A model generated the notes under the pieces. It was not told the origin of the DNA. It did no database searches and worked only from the letters and a program-made list of their open reading frames with translations. Source: Methanocorpusculum sp. (lineage in GTDB: Archaea; Halobacteriota; Methanomicrobia; Methanomicrobiales; Methanocorpusculaceae). From it: a DNA stretch of 64,000 nt. The stretch covers positions 1 to 64,000 of the forward strand of contig DALTWK010000003.1 of assembly GCA_029987115.1 (NCBI GenBank), read 5' to 3'. The translations under genes and the position numbers were made by a program. Shown in pieces: positions 45,536 through 55,227 of this stretch. Within the stretch, counting starts at the first letter, position 1; the number at the start of each line of letters is the position of its first letter.

Positions 45536-46198
45536 TTATTCCGCGAAATCACGGATATTTTTCAAGGTAATGATTGGCTCACTGTCGTCATCAAGTTCTA
45601 TTACAGCATAGTTCCCATCTTTAGCTGGTCCTGGATTAACACATACTTTACCATTGAACATTGCAATGTTCTTCATTTCATGGATATGTCCACAACAAAC
45701 AATGTCGAAGTTCTTTATAATGTCGGCTATTGCATGACAACCAACGTGTACATCTGTTGCAACTTCGTCAAGTACACCATATGGTGGTGCGTGTGTTAAT
45801 AATATATTCCACCTATTCTTTGTGAGTTTTGCAACAATTTCCTCGGCAACTTTTGATATCTCCTCTTCCGAATCTTCAAAAGGGGTTCCAAATGGGGATG
45901 GATTTGAACCACCAAATCCCGTAAATGTGATATCGTCTACGTCAATTGTCTTATGGTGAAGTGAGACGGCATCTGATGCTTCGAAATGAGATAGAATTTC
46001 CCGTTTATCGCAGTTTCCAGGAATAACAAAAGTTAATGCTGGCATCTCGTTAAGGAATTCTTTTACTCCATCCACTTCCTGTCCGAAATCGGTTACATCT
46101 CCTCCAATTAGGATGAAATCCGGATCTTCATGTTTAAAAATGGTACGAACACTTTCTCTATTTCCGTGGATATCGGTCAGAAATACTATCTCTGTCAT
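45536..46198 (-). CDS. Metallophosphoesterase (calcineurin-like)
   Basis: The 220-residue protein has all five metal-binding motifs of the family: LTDIHGN near residue 7, GGDVTDFG near residue 32, GNCDKRE near residue 61, LLTHAPP near residue 132 and CGHIHE near residue 168. It resembles the YfcE/MJ0936-type phosphodiesterases. Natural substrate is unknown. Confidence 0.9.
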   Translation of the reverse strand: MTEIVFLTDIHGNRESVRTIFKHEDPDFILIGGDVTDFGQEVDGVKEFLNEMPALTFVIPGNCDKREILSHFEASDAVSLHHKTIDVDDITFTGFGGSNPSPFGTPFEDSEEEISKVAEEIVAKLTKNRWNILLTHAPPYGVLDEVATDVHVGCHAIADIIKNFDIVCCGHIHEMKNIAMFNGKVCVNPGPAKDGNYAVIELDDDSEPIITLKNIRDFAE

Positions 46199-46259
46199 TA
46201 ATAATTAGATACGCTGTGATATGATATCAATCTCATTACAATGGTTAAAAAAAGAATGA

Positions 46260-46305
46260 TACTGTCTTTTAACAGTAATTGTTACTGTCTTTTAACAGTA
46301 ATTGT
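46260..46305. repeat. Two tandem copies of a 23-bp unit at the valS 3' end
   Basis: The unit TACTGTCTTTTAACAGTAAT followed by TGT occupies 46260-46282 and again 46283-46305, head to tail and identical. The second copy encodes the last residues and stop of ValS (minus strand), and the first copy is downstream of the stop. Each unit also contains an inverted repeat (ACTGT...ACAGT), so the array may act as a terminator. Confidence 0.8.
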
Positions 46306-48879
46306 TGCTTCTTCGTCTAAGATAACGTCAACTGTCTGTCCGGAAACAGAATAGGTATAGGAAACTTTCCAAGCATTTTCTGGGACTTCAATTTCTTCAC
46401 CGTCAGCAACAATTATTTTTGGTGGGTTGATTTTTTGGTCATCCGGAAGTGCTTGGACTGCCTTCATAAAGACACCCGCTTTTGATCTCAAGGTTTTTCC
46501 AACGATGCTCTTGTTGAAAATCACCTCTCCAATCTTCTTTTCAAGAGTTGGTTCCTCATTCTTCCATACAACTTCGGCGTTGATGGTACGTCCAAGATCG
46601 CCATCGTCGTCAATACTGTGTGCTGGAGTGTAGATGGTGACAAGTCCAAGCGGTGCGTTTAGAGCAAGTCCTTCATCATGTTTATATTTCCTTAATATTC
46701 CCGCAATCTTGACAACGAGATTACCATCGCGGATTGCCTCGTCATCATTGTACTGGAAGGTTATCCATGGGTGATCAATAATTCTCTTTCCATTGGACAA
46801 GTGATGATAGCATTCTTGGGCAAAGAACGGAATGTATGGGGAAAGCATGGTACACATGGCATCAAGTGTTGTTTCAAGGGTGAATACTGCACCAGCACGT
46901 CCGGGATCTTCGCTGTAAAGTCTCCCCTTCACAAATTCAAGATATTCGTCTGCCATTACATTCCAAGCAAAGTCCCGAATAATCTTCAACCCTTTGTCAA
47001 AAAGGTATGCTTCCATTGCGTCAGTGACATCGGAAATGGTGTTGGAAAGATTTGCAAGCATCCAGCGGTCAATTAACGTAGAAGGTTTGTCCGTTTTTGG
47101 AATGGAAGATTCCTTTCGAATCTGCATTAGTGAAAATCTGACAATATTCCACATCTTGGTTTGGAATCGGGATGCAGCAACAACATCGTTCCAGTTGAAA
47201 AGAATATCCTGTCCCGTGGAGGATCCTGCTGCAGCCCATTGACGGAGTGCATCAACGCCATATGGACCCATAACATCTTCTGGTCCAATTACATTTCCTC
47301 TGGATTTTGACATCTTGAATCCATCTTCTCCAAGAACCATACCATTTATTAGAATCCCGTCCCACGGTTTCTCACCTAAAATTGCCATACTTCTTAAAAT
47401 CGTATAGAATGCCCAGGTTCTGATGATATCATGGCCCTGTGGTCTTAATTGTGCAGGGAAGAATTCTGGTTTTCCTGTGCCGTCCCATCCAGTAACATGT
47501 AAATCTGTGATGGAGGAATCCATCCATGTATCCAGAACGTCAGTTTCTCCGGTAAAACTGGTTCCGCCACATTTAGGACATGCGTGCTTAGGTTTGTCGA
47601 TGGTTGGATCAATTGGAAGATCCTCTTCATCTGGTAAAATCATCTCGCCACACTTGTCACAGAACCAAACTGGAATCGGGGTTGCAAAGAGACGCTGGCG
47701 GGAGATGCACCAGTCCCATTCCATCTGTTCCGCCCAATTTTCTAGGCGTTGGAGCATATGTTCCGGATACCATTTGATATCACGGGCAGCTTTAATGATT
47801 TCATCTCCTTTAACTTTCACAAACCACTGTCTTTCGGAAAGAATTTCAATCGGGGTCTTACATCTCCAACAGCAACCAACACTATGGTGAAGTGGTTCCT
47901 GACGATAGAGTATCCCTTCTTTTTTCATATCGTCGATGATTGCTTGGCGACATTCTTTGGTGGTAAGCCCTTCATATTTTCCACATATGGAGGTCATCGT
48001 TCCTTTCGGTGTAATTGCCTTCCGTAATGGGAGATTATATTTCTTCCACCAGAACACATCGGTTTTGTCTCCAAATGTACAGATCATTACAGCACCGGAA
48101 CCAAAGCTCATATCCACCTGGTCATCGGAAATGATTTTAACTTCGTGGCCGAACAGAGGAACTTTAAGGGTTTTGCCAACGATTTCTTTATATCTGTCAT
48201 CATCTGGATGTACAGCAACAGCAACACACGCCCCAAGTAGTTCTGGTCGGGATGTTGCGATTTCAAGACCATCAAAGTTGAAGAAGTTGAGGAAGGAATC
48301 TTCTTCATTGTAGGATACTTCCGCAAATGCAATTGCCGTCTCACAACGGGTACAGAAATTTACTGGGTGTTCTGCCTGGTAAATGTATCCTGCTTTCAGC
48401 ATTCTAAGGAAAGAAAGCTGGGTTTTACCGTAATAGTACGGTTCCATCGTGATGTATTCATTGCTCCAATCGACAGAGAATCCCATCGTACGTAGGGACT
48501 GGCGCATTTTTGCAATATTTTCGACGGTTAGTTCACGACACATCCTACGAAATTCTTCACGGGACACGTCGTTTTTTGTAATGTGGTTGAGTTCTTCAAC
48601 TTTTACTTCAGTTGGGAGACCATGGCAATCCCATCCTTGTGGAAACATTACATTGAACCCAGTCATTCTCTTGTACCGAGCGATAATATCCATGTAAACC
48701 CAGTTTAGTGCATGACCAATATGCAATTTACCTGTTGGATACGGCGGGGGCGTATCAATGATGTATTGGGGTTTTTTCGAATGTTTATCGAAATAGAAAT
48801 CGCTGTCTTTCCACTGTTCAAGCCAGCGCTTCTCCACAGCAGCGAAATCATATGTCTTTGGAAGTTCCTCTGTTGACAT
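46282..48879 (-). CDS. valS: Valyl-tRNA synthetase
   Basis: The 865-residue class I enzyme has the HIGH motif [10 protein letters not shown] around residue 51, the CP1 editing domain, the KMSKS motif FKMSKSRGN around residue 527 and a zinc-type CDKCGEMI...CPKCGG segment near residue 417. The C-terminal anticodon-binding domain follows. The length is typical of archaeal ValS, which lacks the bacterial C-terminal coiled coil. It is divergent from glmM. Confidence 0.96.
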   Translation of the reverse strand: MSTEELPKTYDFAAVEKRWLEQWKDSDFYFDKHSKKPQYIIDTPPPYPTGKLHIGHALNWVYMDIIARYKRMTGFNVMFPQGWDCHGLPTEVKVEELNHITKNDVSREEFRRMCRELTVENIAKMRQSLRTMGFSVDWSNEYITMEPYYYGKTQLSFLRMLKAGYIYQAEHPVNFCTRCETAIAFAEVSYNEEDSFLNFFNFDGLEIATSRPELLGACVAVAVHPDDDRYKEIVGKTLKVPLFGHEVKIISDDQVDMSFGSGAVMICTFGDKTDVFWWKKYNLPLRKAITPKGTMTSICGKYEGLTTKECRQAIIDDMKKEGILYRQEPLHHSVGCCWRCKTPIEILSERQWFVKVKGDEIIKAARDIKWYPEHMLQRLENWAEQMEWDWCISRQRLFATPIPVWFCDKCGEMILPDEEDLPIDPTIDKPKHACPKCGGTSFTGETDVLDTWMDSSITDLHVTGWDGTGKPEFFPAQLRPQGHDIIRTWAFYTILRSMAILGEKPWDGILINGMVLGEDGFKMSKSRGNVIGPEDVMGPYGVDALRQWAAAGSSTGQDILFNWNDVVAASRFQTKMWNIVRFSLMQIRKESSIPKTDKPSTLIDRWMLANLSNTISDVTDAMEAYLFDKGLKIIRDFAWNVMADEYLEFVKGRLYSEDPGRAGAVFTLETTLDAMCTMLSPYIPFFAQECYHHLSNGKRIIDHPWITFQYNDDEAIRDGNLVVKIAGILRKYKHDEGLALNAPLGLVTIYTPAHSIDDDGDLGRTINAEVVWKNEEPTLEKKIGEVIFNKSIVGKTLRSKAGVFMKAVQALPDDQKINPPKIIVADGEEIEVPENAWKVSYTYSVSGQTVDVILDEEATITVKRQ

Positions 48880-48973
48880 GTGGGTAATTATATGTTTTTT
48901 CTACCATATATTTCAGTTGTTAATAAGAGGGAGTTATTTTTTATTTCTTGAGACTGATATACTAACAAGCACT

Positions 48974-50350
48974 ATGGTACTAGCAAAACTCGAAAAGAAA
49001 TTTTTTGGAACAAATGGCGTTCGCGGCATAACTGGCATAGATATGACTTCAATTTTCGCATTAGAAATGTCGGAGTCATATGGGACATTTCTGGGTCAGG
49101 GTAAAACTGTTGGTATCGGAAAAGACACCAGAACATCAGGGGATGCACTCGGAGCAGCCGTTTCCGCTGGATTGATGGATGCTGGGTGTAATGTTATAGA
49201 TTTCGGCATTCTTCCAACACCAGCATTGCAATATCTTATTCTATCAAAGAAACTGGATGGGGGTGTCATGATAACCGCATCTCACAACCCTCCTGAATAC
49301 AACGGATTCAAATTCATTGACGCTGATGGAACGGAACTAGGAGATGACAAGACTATCGATATCGAACAGATTTACATTAATAAAACAATGATCCACGCGG
49401 AGTGGGGGAAGGTAGGTCATCTATTTATTGATTATGATTCCTACCTCCTATATATTGACGCGATTGTATCTCAATTTCCAAAAGATATTGGGAAGGGGAT
49501 ATCCGTTGCTATCGATCCAGGAAATGGTGCTGCTTGCCGTACTGCTCCCGAGATTTTTAAGCGGCTGGGTTGTGATGTCCATATAATAAATAGTGAGTAT
49601 GATGGATTTTTCCCTGGAAGACTTCCGGAGCCTTCTGAAGAGGGGTTGAAGAAGTTATCTGAGACGGTAGTTAAGACCGGATCTGCATTTGGAATTGCTC
49701 ATGATGGTGATGCCGATCGTGCGGTTTTTGTCGATGAAAAAGGACGTTTCATCGATGGGAATATCATGCTTGCTATTCTTGCATCTTACTTCGCGGAACA
49801 GAATGTTGGGGGGGAGATTGTCACGACGCTAGCATCATCTGGGGTTATTGAAGCTGTTGGAAAAAAATATGGTTGTGAAACTGTTTATACGGTTGTTGGA
49901 AGTCCATATGTGGCACGAACAATGCGTGAAGAACTTGATTCAGGGAAGAATGTATTTATTGGGGGAGAAGGAAATGGTGGTATTATCTATCCATCGCATC
50001 AGTTCTGCCGTGATGGTGGAATGTCTGGAGCGACTCTTGTCGGTCTTCTTTCTGAAAAGAAGATTCCTCTATCTTCTTATATTGATTCTCTTCCAAAGTT
50101 CACCATGTATCAGGAAAAACGAAAAACAACTCGTGCAAAGGAGATAACTGAACACATGCGTTTATATTTCAAGAATTATCCGATAGATGATCGTGATGGC
50201 ATAAAAGTTCATAAAAAAGGTTCTTGGGCATTAATTCGTCCGTCAGGAACAGAACCATTGATTCGCATATATACAGAATCGGAAGATGCAGGGGAGGCAA
50301 AAACATTGATGAATCTTATTCTTGCGGAGATATCCCCATATCTCTCATAA
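48974..50350 (+). CDS. glmM: Phosphoglucosamine mutase/phosphomannomutase
   Basis: The 458-residue alpha-D-phosphohexomutase has the phosphoserine motif TASHNPPEYNGFK around residue 98, the metal loop DGDADRAVF near residue 243, the sugar-binding GEGNGG near residue 327 and the phosphate-binding RPSGTEPLIRIY near the C-terminus. Archaeal members interconvert glucosamine-6-P/glucosamine-1-P or mannose phosphates for surface glycans. ATG at 48974 is chosen over an earlier in-frame ATG that would extend into the valS promoter. It overlaps the convergent NTPase gene by 35 bases. Confidence 0.93.
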   Translation: MVLAKLEKKFFGTNGVRGITGIDMTSIFALEMSESYGTFLGQGKTVGIGKDTRTSGDALGAAVSAGLMDAGCNVIDFGILPTPALQYLILSKKLDGGVMITASHNPPEYNGFKFIDADGTELGDDKTIDIEQIYINKTMIHAEWGKVGHLFIDYDSYLLYIDAIVSQFPKDIGKGISVAIDPGNGAACRTAPEIFKRLGCDVHIINSEYDGFFPGRLPEPSEEGLKKLSETVVKTGSAFGIAHDGDADRAVFVDEKGRFIDGNIMLAILASYFAEQNVGGEIVTTLASSGVIEAVGKKYGCETVYTVVGSPYVARTMREELDSGKNVFIGGEGNGGIIYPSHQFCRDGGMSGATLVGLLSEKKIPLSSYIDSLPKFTMYQEKRKTTRAKEITEHMRLYFKNYPIDDRDGIKVHKKGSWALIRPSGTEPLIRIYTESEDAGEAKTLMNLILAEISPYLS

Positions 50351-50837
50351 TTTCCACAATTTTACCAGGAATTTCATCTCTATTTTCTTCAGTTACTATT
50401 ATTAGGATAACATCATCACGGTTTCTTATTTTATCCAGAAATGGGGTGCGCATATTTCGCACCACCCCTAATACGTGGGTGTCGCTGTTTAACGTTTCGA
50501 TAATTGCAGAGCAAAATATTTCAGATTGACTCTCAAGAAATCCCAATTCATCCATAATGGTAATTGTTTTCTTTTCGTTCAAAAACACCGGCCCATATGT
50601 ATCAAATATCTCGGGAAATGCTTTTCGAGTTCCTTCTCTCCGTTCCGCAACAATATGACCCGTTTCTGGTTTTCCATTTGCTTTAAAGAGAACAACAATT
50701 GATGTTCCGTCTTTTTGATGGTTGACACCCTTGGTCCGAAATCCTCCAACTTCAATATTTAATATGGATAGAGTTTTATCAATAGCTGTGCTCTTACCAA
50801 TTTGGATGTCCCCTGTAAGAAAGACGTGTTTTTTCAT
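50316..50837 (-). CDS. THEP1-family nucleoside-triphosphatase
   Basis: The 173-residue P-loop protein has Walker A GDIQIGKST at residues 9-17 and Walker B-type IMDELGFLE near residue 94. THEP1 enzymes hydrolyse NTPs and some have nucleotide kinase activity. Length and the characteristic GGFRTKGV element (residue 32) fit the family. It converges on and overlaps glmM by 35 bases, which is unusual. Confidence 0.88.
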   Translation of the reverse strand: MKKHVFLTGDIQIGKSTAIDKTLSILNIEVGGFRTKGVNHQKDGTSIVVLFKANGKPETGHIVAERREGTRKAFPEIFDTYGPVFLNEKKTITIMDELGFLESQSEIFCSAIIETLNSDTHVLGVVRNMRTPFLDKIRNRDDVILIIVTEENRDEIPGKIVEIMRDMGISPQE

Positions 50838-50920
50838 GTAAATATATTCGATAGTTTGAATGATGATTTTTACGGATGAGTTTCATATGGAGTTACGACC
50901 AATATATGTTATACGATAAT

Positions 50921-51214
50921 ATGGTCGATATTTTTGGAATTATTACGGCAAATCCTGTGGCTGCAGTTGTATTGGTATTGATTGCTATTGTCATTTGTAT
51001 TGTTCTTTTTTTTATTCTAAAAAATGGATTGAAATTGTTGATAAATGCTATTGCTGGCGTCATCATTCTACTAGTGATTACTCTGGTTCCTGTTTTAAAT
51101 GAGTTAATCCAAATAGGGGGGTTAACAGTTGCGAAAGTTGTTGTGTGCGCTGTTGGTGGTGTAATTGGTGTAATTGTAATAATAATACTGTCGTTCTTTG
51201 GAATTCAGATTTAA
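50921..51214 (+). CDS. BofA-like small membrane protein
   Basis: The 97-residue protein from ATG 50921 has three hydrophobic spans and the NGLKLLINAIAGVIILLVI element typical of the BofA (pro-sigmaK-processing inhibitor) family, found widely outside sporulating bacteria. Archaeal function is unknown; a membrane-protease regulator is one possibility. The longer frame from 50876 would add a non-hydrophobic extension that is less likely. Single gene. Confidence 0.75.
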   Translation: MVDIFGIITANPVAAVVLVLIAIVICIVLFFILKNGLKLLINAIAGVIILLVITLVPVLNELIQIGGLTVAKVVVCAVGGVIGVIVIIILSFFGIQI

Positions 51215-51414
51215 TTATTTATTATTCACCAAATTTCTCCTAATTTTTCTTCGTTATATTAACCATCGTAGTATTTCACTCAATGTGTCTTCTGACAAAC
51301 TCACATCTTTTTCCGAACAACTATTGTTATTGATGAGTATTAGCAAGATGTATACCTCATTCTATAGTAATCGGTGTTAAAGATTGATAACGCATAAAGA
51401 ACAACATATTTAGT

Positions 51415-51543
51415 ATGACTAAAGCCGATGAATCGGAGAAACCGAAATTTCAGAAACCTGGATTAATGTATTATGTCTTGATGGTTGTTGCTATTGGTTG
51501 TGTCATCTATGGGGTTTATGGTTGGGTTACTGGAAAGTGGTAA
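51415..51543 (+). CDS. Single-span 42-residue membrane protein
   Basis: The ORF (ATG 51415, TAA 51541-51543) encodes a protein with a charged N-terminal 16 residues (MTKADESEKPKFQKPG), one hydrophobic helix (YYVLMVVAIGCVIYGVYG) and a short tail. It is not in any family I recognise. It lies in its own space between the BofA-like gene and tRNA-Arg and has no overlap. The N-terminus is predicted to be cytosolic. A real small gene is likely from its coherent topology, but this is inference. Confidence 0.5.
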   Translation: MTKADESEKPKFQKPGLMYYVLMVVAIGCVIYGVYGWVTGKW

Positions 51544-51578
51544 TTTCATATAGTCAAAAAACCTATGTACTAAAGCAA

Positions 51579-51652
51579 GCACCGATAGGGTAGTCAGGAT
51601 ATCCTAAGGGCCTCCGGAGCCTTTGACTCGGGTTCAAATCCCGACCGGTGCG
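51579..51652 (+). tRNA. tRNA-Arg (CCG)
   Basis: The molecule starts GCACCGA at 51579 and ends CCGGTGC plus G at 51652. The anticodon loop CTCCGGA gives CCG, reading CGG codons. The T arm (CTCGG GTTCAAATC CCGAC region) is clear. It is followed directly by a run of T that would terminate it. Confidence 0.93.
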
Positions 51653-51821
51653 TTTTTTCAGATGTTATCTAATTAATCCAATGATTTTAAAAAGCATATC
51701 TTCTTTTTGTGCGCTCTTTCAATAAAGAGTATATGATACGGGGATCTCTCCACCCAATTATCTTCGAATTAATAATAAGTAAAAAAAAGAAAGTGGAGAG
51801 GGGGTGTAATTTGTTTGTTGA

Positions 51822-52061
51822 TTAAACAGTAGCTTGTGGTGTAGTGTCGGGGATTTTTGGAAGATAGAGCATCTGCCTGGCATCGTGGAAATTGAACTTC
51901 TCAATGACAAATCCTTCTTCTTTTAAACGACGCAGTGCGTACCGAACTGTACGTGGAGCAAGTCCAGTTCCAATCACAAGATCTTTGTGTGTCTGTGAGC
52001 CGTTTCTATGCAACTGTTCGAGAACAGTATAGCATGATTTTGGCATGTTTTTTCTATGCAT
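51822..52061 (-). CDS. Small winged-helix regulator
   Basis: The 79-residue protein has a MarR/ArsR-like winged helix: HKDLVIGTGLAPRTVRYALR is the recognition helix region (residues 25-44), followed by the wing EEGFVIEKFNF. It lacks any ligand domain. A TATA-like element on the minus strand (about 52078-52090) lies about 20-30 bases before the ATG, so the mRNA would be leaderless. Targets are unknown. Confidence 0.75.
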   Translation of the reverse strand: MHRKNMPKSCYTVLEQLHRNGSQTHKDLVIGTGLAPRTVRYALRRLKEEGFVIEKFNFHDARQMLYLPKIPDTTPQATV

Positions 52062-52358
52062 AATAACAATCTGGCATAATTTTATATAAATATATCCATT
52101 ATGGTTTGTATTAATTGGAATAAAATAGTATAATTTGGTGTTTTGTTTTTAATTTTGAAAACTAATTGATATTTATTTGCTATTTGTTTTTAAAAACTAA
52201 ACCAATGTGTGTGGTTGCGTATTTTTCAAATTAGGGGGACAATTCATTGTTTTGAATATTGATGGTTTTTTTGTTATTCTCTGTCAATTTTTACGTATAT
52301 TCATTTGAACGCGCGGAATAAAGCAATGCTTATCAATCGATGAGGTCAATGCTTATGT
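52062..52358. other. AT-rich intergenic region
   Basis: The 297-base space between a divergent regulator and an unknown gene is strongly AT-rich. It holds the TATA-like tract for the minus-strand regulator near 52078-52090. I see no RNA gene, ORF or long repeat in the rest. Confidence 0.4.
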
Positions 52359-52760
52359 ATGAATCAGCTTCCTATTGTGGGTACATCAGTTGATCTTTTG
52401 GAGCTTCGTGATTTGCGCCGGGAACTTCATATCAACGTTTATTTGTATATGGATGCCGAGATTGCTGCATCGTCTACTGTAAAAGATGATATTGCAAAAT
52501 ACCGTCTTGTTGACTTCGATTATCGACCTGTTCTTGAAATAGAAGAGTGGATAAAAAATATGCAGAAACAGATGAAACAGATTTCCGGTTCAAGTGCCAA
52601 TATTGAACAGATGCTCTCTGAACAACCTCTATGTGCAGAGATTTTGGAAATTGGGGAGATAGAGACGCCCGTTGGTTCTCGAAAATACCTAAAATGTCTC
52701 CTGCCATTCTTAGATGAGATGGAGGAAATGGAAGTACATCAAGCGTCTGGTTTCAAATAA
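52359..52760 (+). CDS. Hypothetical soluble protein
   Basis: A 133-residue acidic protein that I do not recognise. It begins MNQLPIVGTSVDLLELRDLR and is mostly helical (DLLELRDLRRELHINVY, WIKNMQKQMKQIS). There is no cysteine cluster, membrane span or catalytic motif that I can name. It precedes the COG1395-type regulator by 63 bases on the same strand and could belong to the same transcript. Confidence 0.55.
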   Translation: MNQLPIVGTSVDLLELRDLRRELHINVYLYMDAEIAASSTVKDDIAKYRLVDFDYRPVLEIEEWIKNMQKQMKQISGSSANIEQMLSEQPLCAEILEIGEIETPVGSRKYLKCLLPFLDEMEEMEVHQASGFK

Positions 52761-52823
52761 CTTCCATTTTGGAAGAGATAAAAAGTCATTTATAGAACAA
52801 CAATCCAATTAAAATTATCTATT

Positions 52824-53771
52824 ATGTCGATGGATAGACTTCTCCAAAACGTCGTAAGTATCTTTCTTATGGCGGGGTACAACGTTTCTGAGCGTTGTGA
52901 GATTCGTCCGAGAAGTTTTGATTTAATGACTACTAATGGAGAAAATCTTCTCGTTGTCAAGGTTGTTTCTCAAATAGACAGTGTGAATGAAGATGTATCG
53001 TGGGATTTGGATAAAATTGCTCGTCATCTGCATGCAGTGCCACTGATTATCGGAGAACGTGCACGTGACATCCCGCTTGAACGTGGAGCAATTTATCTCC
53101 GTTATGGAATCAATGCTATTTCTCCCGCAACTTTATACGATTATTTAGCTGAAGGGGAACTCCCGCTTGTTTATGCATCGCCGGGTGGATTATATGTGAA
53201 TTTGGATGCAGATCATTTGAAAGAGTTACGCGAAGGTATGTCTCTGTCATTAGGTGATCTTGCTCATGCTCTTGGTGTGTCTCGTCGTACCGTTAGTAAA
53301 TATGAAAGTGGCATGGGTGCTACGCTGGATATGGCAATGCGTCTAGAAGAATTTTTTAACGATGATATTGTTCGTCCAATAGATCTTATGAAGTATATCC
53401 CCGCGGAAGAGGAACGCGTTCCTGCTTCTCTTCCATCTGCACACATTCAAGGAGAAACTGCTGAGAGACCTGAGGATCATCTCCGTTCAATTGGGATTAA
53501 TGTCCATGAATTGCGCCGTTCTCCATTTCATGCGTTTGCGGTGTATGAGAATGAGACAATTCTTACCTGTTATGGAACACCACAAAAAACAGTTGAGCGT
53601 GCAGAACTCCTAGGTAATATTTCTCGTATCTCTGGAACACATTCGCTTTGTGTTGTTACGGACTATGGTAAGGAGAAGAAAATCGGAAGTACGCTTGTCA
53701 TAGGAGAGAAACGTCTGAAAGATGTTGAAGATGGTGAAGACCTTCTTGAAATGGTTTCCGAACGACAATAA
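52824..53771 (+). CDS. COG1395-type archaeal transcription regulator
   Basis: The 315-residue protein matches the archaeal putative HTH regulator family. Residues 1-120 form a nuclease-like alpha/beta domain (RPRSFDLMTTNGENLLVVKV), and a Cro/C1-type helix-turn-helix lies near residues 134-168 (LKELREGMSLSLGDLAHALG then VSRRTVSKYESG). The C-terminal 110 residues are a further alpha/beta domain. Widely conserved in Euryarchaeota; its targets are not known. Confidence 0.88.
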   Translation: MSMDRLLQNVVSIFLMAGYNVSERCEIRPRSFDLMTTNGENLLVVKVVSQIDSVNEDVSWDLDKIARHLHAVPLIIGERARDIPLERGAIYLRYGINAISPATLYDYLAEGELPLVYASPGGLYVNLDADHLKELREGMSLSLGDLAHALGVSRRTVSKYESGMGATLDMAMRLEEFFNDDIVRPIDLMKYIPAEEERVPASLPSAHIQGETAERPEDHLRSIGINVHELRRSPFHAFAVYENETILTCYGTPQKTVERAELLGNISRISGTHSLCVVTDYGKEKKIGSTLVIGEKRLKDVEDGEDLLEMVSERQ

Positions 53772-53875
53772 TTGTTAGAATGTTCTCTTTGTCTAGTATA
53801 AATAGGTATTATTCTTTCTCCTTATGAAGACAAGAGAAGATTAATCATCTATTTTTGTAATTAAAAAAAGGATAT

Positions 53876-55087
53876 TTAGAAGTCCGTCATTACACGGAAT
53901 TGATCGATTTCTTCAGAGTCAAGTTCTTCAAGGAAACCTTCTGCTGCGTTTTTAATATCTTTGCTTGCAGTAATTGCACGACCCACAACAACAATATCTG
54001 CTCCAGCTTCAATTGCCTTACAAACAACTGGCTTTCTGATACCTCCTGCGGTTGCAACAAGTATTTTTGCACCGTATTTTTTGCCGATTTCCTTTACTTT
54101 CTTAATGTCTCCCCAACTGTATTCTCCGGATGCTTCTTTATCGATAGCGCGGTGCATCTCAACGTACTGTGGAAGGACCGCAGCACCACCGAGTTTTCCA
54201 AGCTCTTCGATGAGTTTTGCCGGTGCATCAACATTCAGCATGTCGATAATTGCGTAGATACCACACTTCTTTGCTTCTTTGATGAATGCAGCAACAGTTT
54301 CAATTGGTGCACGACCAGAGACGACTGCTGCATCCCCTCCTGCATTGGAGACCATACGTGCTTCGAGGTTTCCGGTATCCATTGTCTTGATATCAGCAAC
54401 AATGAAGCAGTTTGGACGAATCTTTCTGATTTCTCCAATGACTCCGAGGCCGAACTGCTTAATAAGCGGTGTTCCTGCTTCAAAGATAACATGATCATTC
54501 TGCGGGACGTTGGTTAAGACCCGTTCGACCTGTTTCATGTCGATAAGGTCCATAGCAACCTGGAGATACGGCGGGTTCCAAAGTCTCGGAACCTTGAATC
54601 CCATTACTCCATGTGCTGCTCTGTCCTTTTCTTTAAGGACAGTACCTACGTCCGGGAACTTATCGAGTGCACGGGTAAGTGCAAGGCGTGTTGCTCCATA
54701 ATTGAAACGATAGAGTTTATTGAAGTCTTTTGCTGCTGGATCGATGAAAACGCTTGCAACAATTACGTTTTCTTCCACATCAATTCCTTCAAATACACCA
54801 TCTTCTAAAGCATCTGCAACTGCTTTAGATACTGCTGCCTGTGCTGGACCGAATATTTGTGTGACTTGTTCTCCATGCTTCAGGGTAACTTTCGGCACGA
54901 TAAGAACTGCTGGTTTCGGCAGAAGATTCGGACGAATCACTCCTAATAGAGGGGTATGTCCTGCAGAAAGTTGGGTTAAACCGTTTGCGAATGCTGTTCC
55001 GACTGGTCCGTTTTTATCGCCAATCATAAGGTCGATGTGAGCAAGTTCTGCTCCATCGCCAACGAGTGCTTCACCAATTAAGAACAT
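53876..55087 (-). CDS. Bifunctional formaldehyde-activating enzyme and 3-hexulose-6-phosphate synthase
   Basis: The 403-residue fusion has a Fae domain (residues 1-165, MFLIGEALVGDGAELAHIDL start, catalytic His in AHIDLMIG) that condenses formaldehyde with tetrahydromethanopterin, and a Hps domain (residues 165-403) of the orotidine-decarboxylase fold with DIKTMDTG and VVVGRAI motifs. In methanogens the enzyme supplies ribose phosphate by releasing formaldehyde from hexulose phosphate. It is divergent from the phosphate genes. Confidence 0.95.
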   Translation of the reverse strand: MFLIGEALVGDGAELAHIDLMIGDKNGPVGTAFANGLTQLSAGHTPLLGVIRPNLLPKPAVLIVPKVTLKHGEQVTQIFGPAQAAVSKAVADALEDGVFEGIDVEENVIVASVFIDPAAKDFNKLYRFNYGATRLALTRALDKFPDVGTVLKEKDRAAHGVMGFKVPRLWNPPYLQVAMDLIDMKQVERVLTNVPQNDHVIFEAGTPLIKQFGLGVIGEIRKIRPNCFIVADIKTMDTGNLEARMVSNAGGDAAVVSGRAPIETVAAFIKEAKKCGIYAIIDMLNVDAPAKLIEELGKLGGAAVLPQYVEMHRAIDKEASGEYSWGDIKKVKEIGKKYGAKILVATAGGIRKPVVCKAIEAGADIVVVGRAITASKDIKNAAEGFLEELDSEEIDQFRVMTDF

Positions 55088-55154
55088 GAATCAATCTCTG
55101 TTCTAGCGTTTGTCGTATGATAAGATAAATCCGCTCTTCTAAAATATATAGTTG

Positions 55155-55171
55155 ATATAGTGAATCTATAT
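55155..55171. promoter_or_regulatory. Inverted repeat in the fae-hps/phosphate-gene intergenic region
   Basis: ATATAG (55155-55160) and CTATAT (55166-55171) flank a TGAAT spacer, in the 140-base gap between divergent fae-hps and the PhoU-like gene. TATA-like AT-rich elements overlap it. It could be an operator for one or both sides; the short AT-rich arms make chance occurrence possible. Confidence 0.3.
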
Positions 55172-55227
55172 AGTATTGGAGGAATATTCATAGTTATTCT
55201 TCTCAAAAAGAAATTCCAGGGAAGTCA

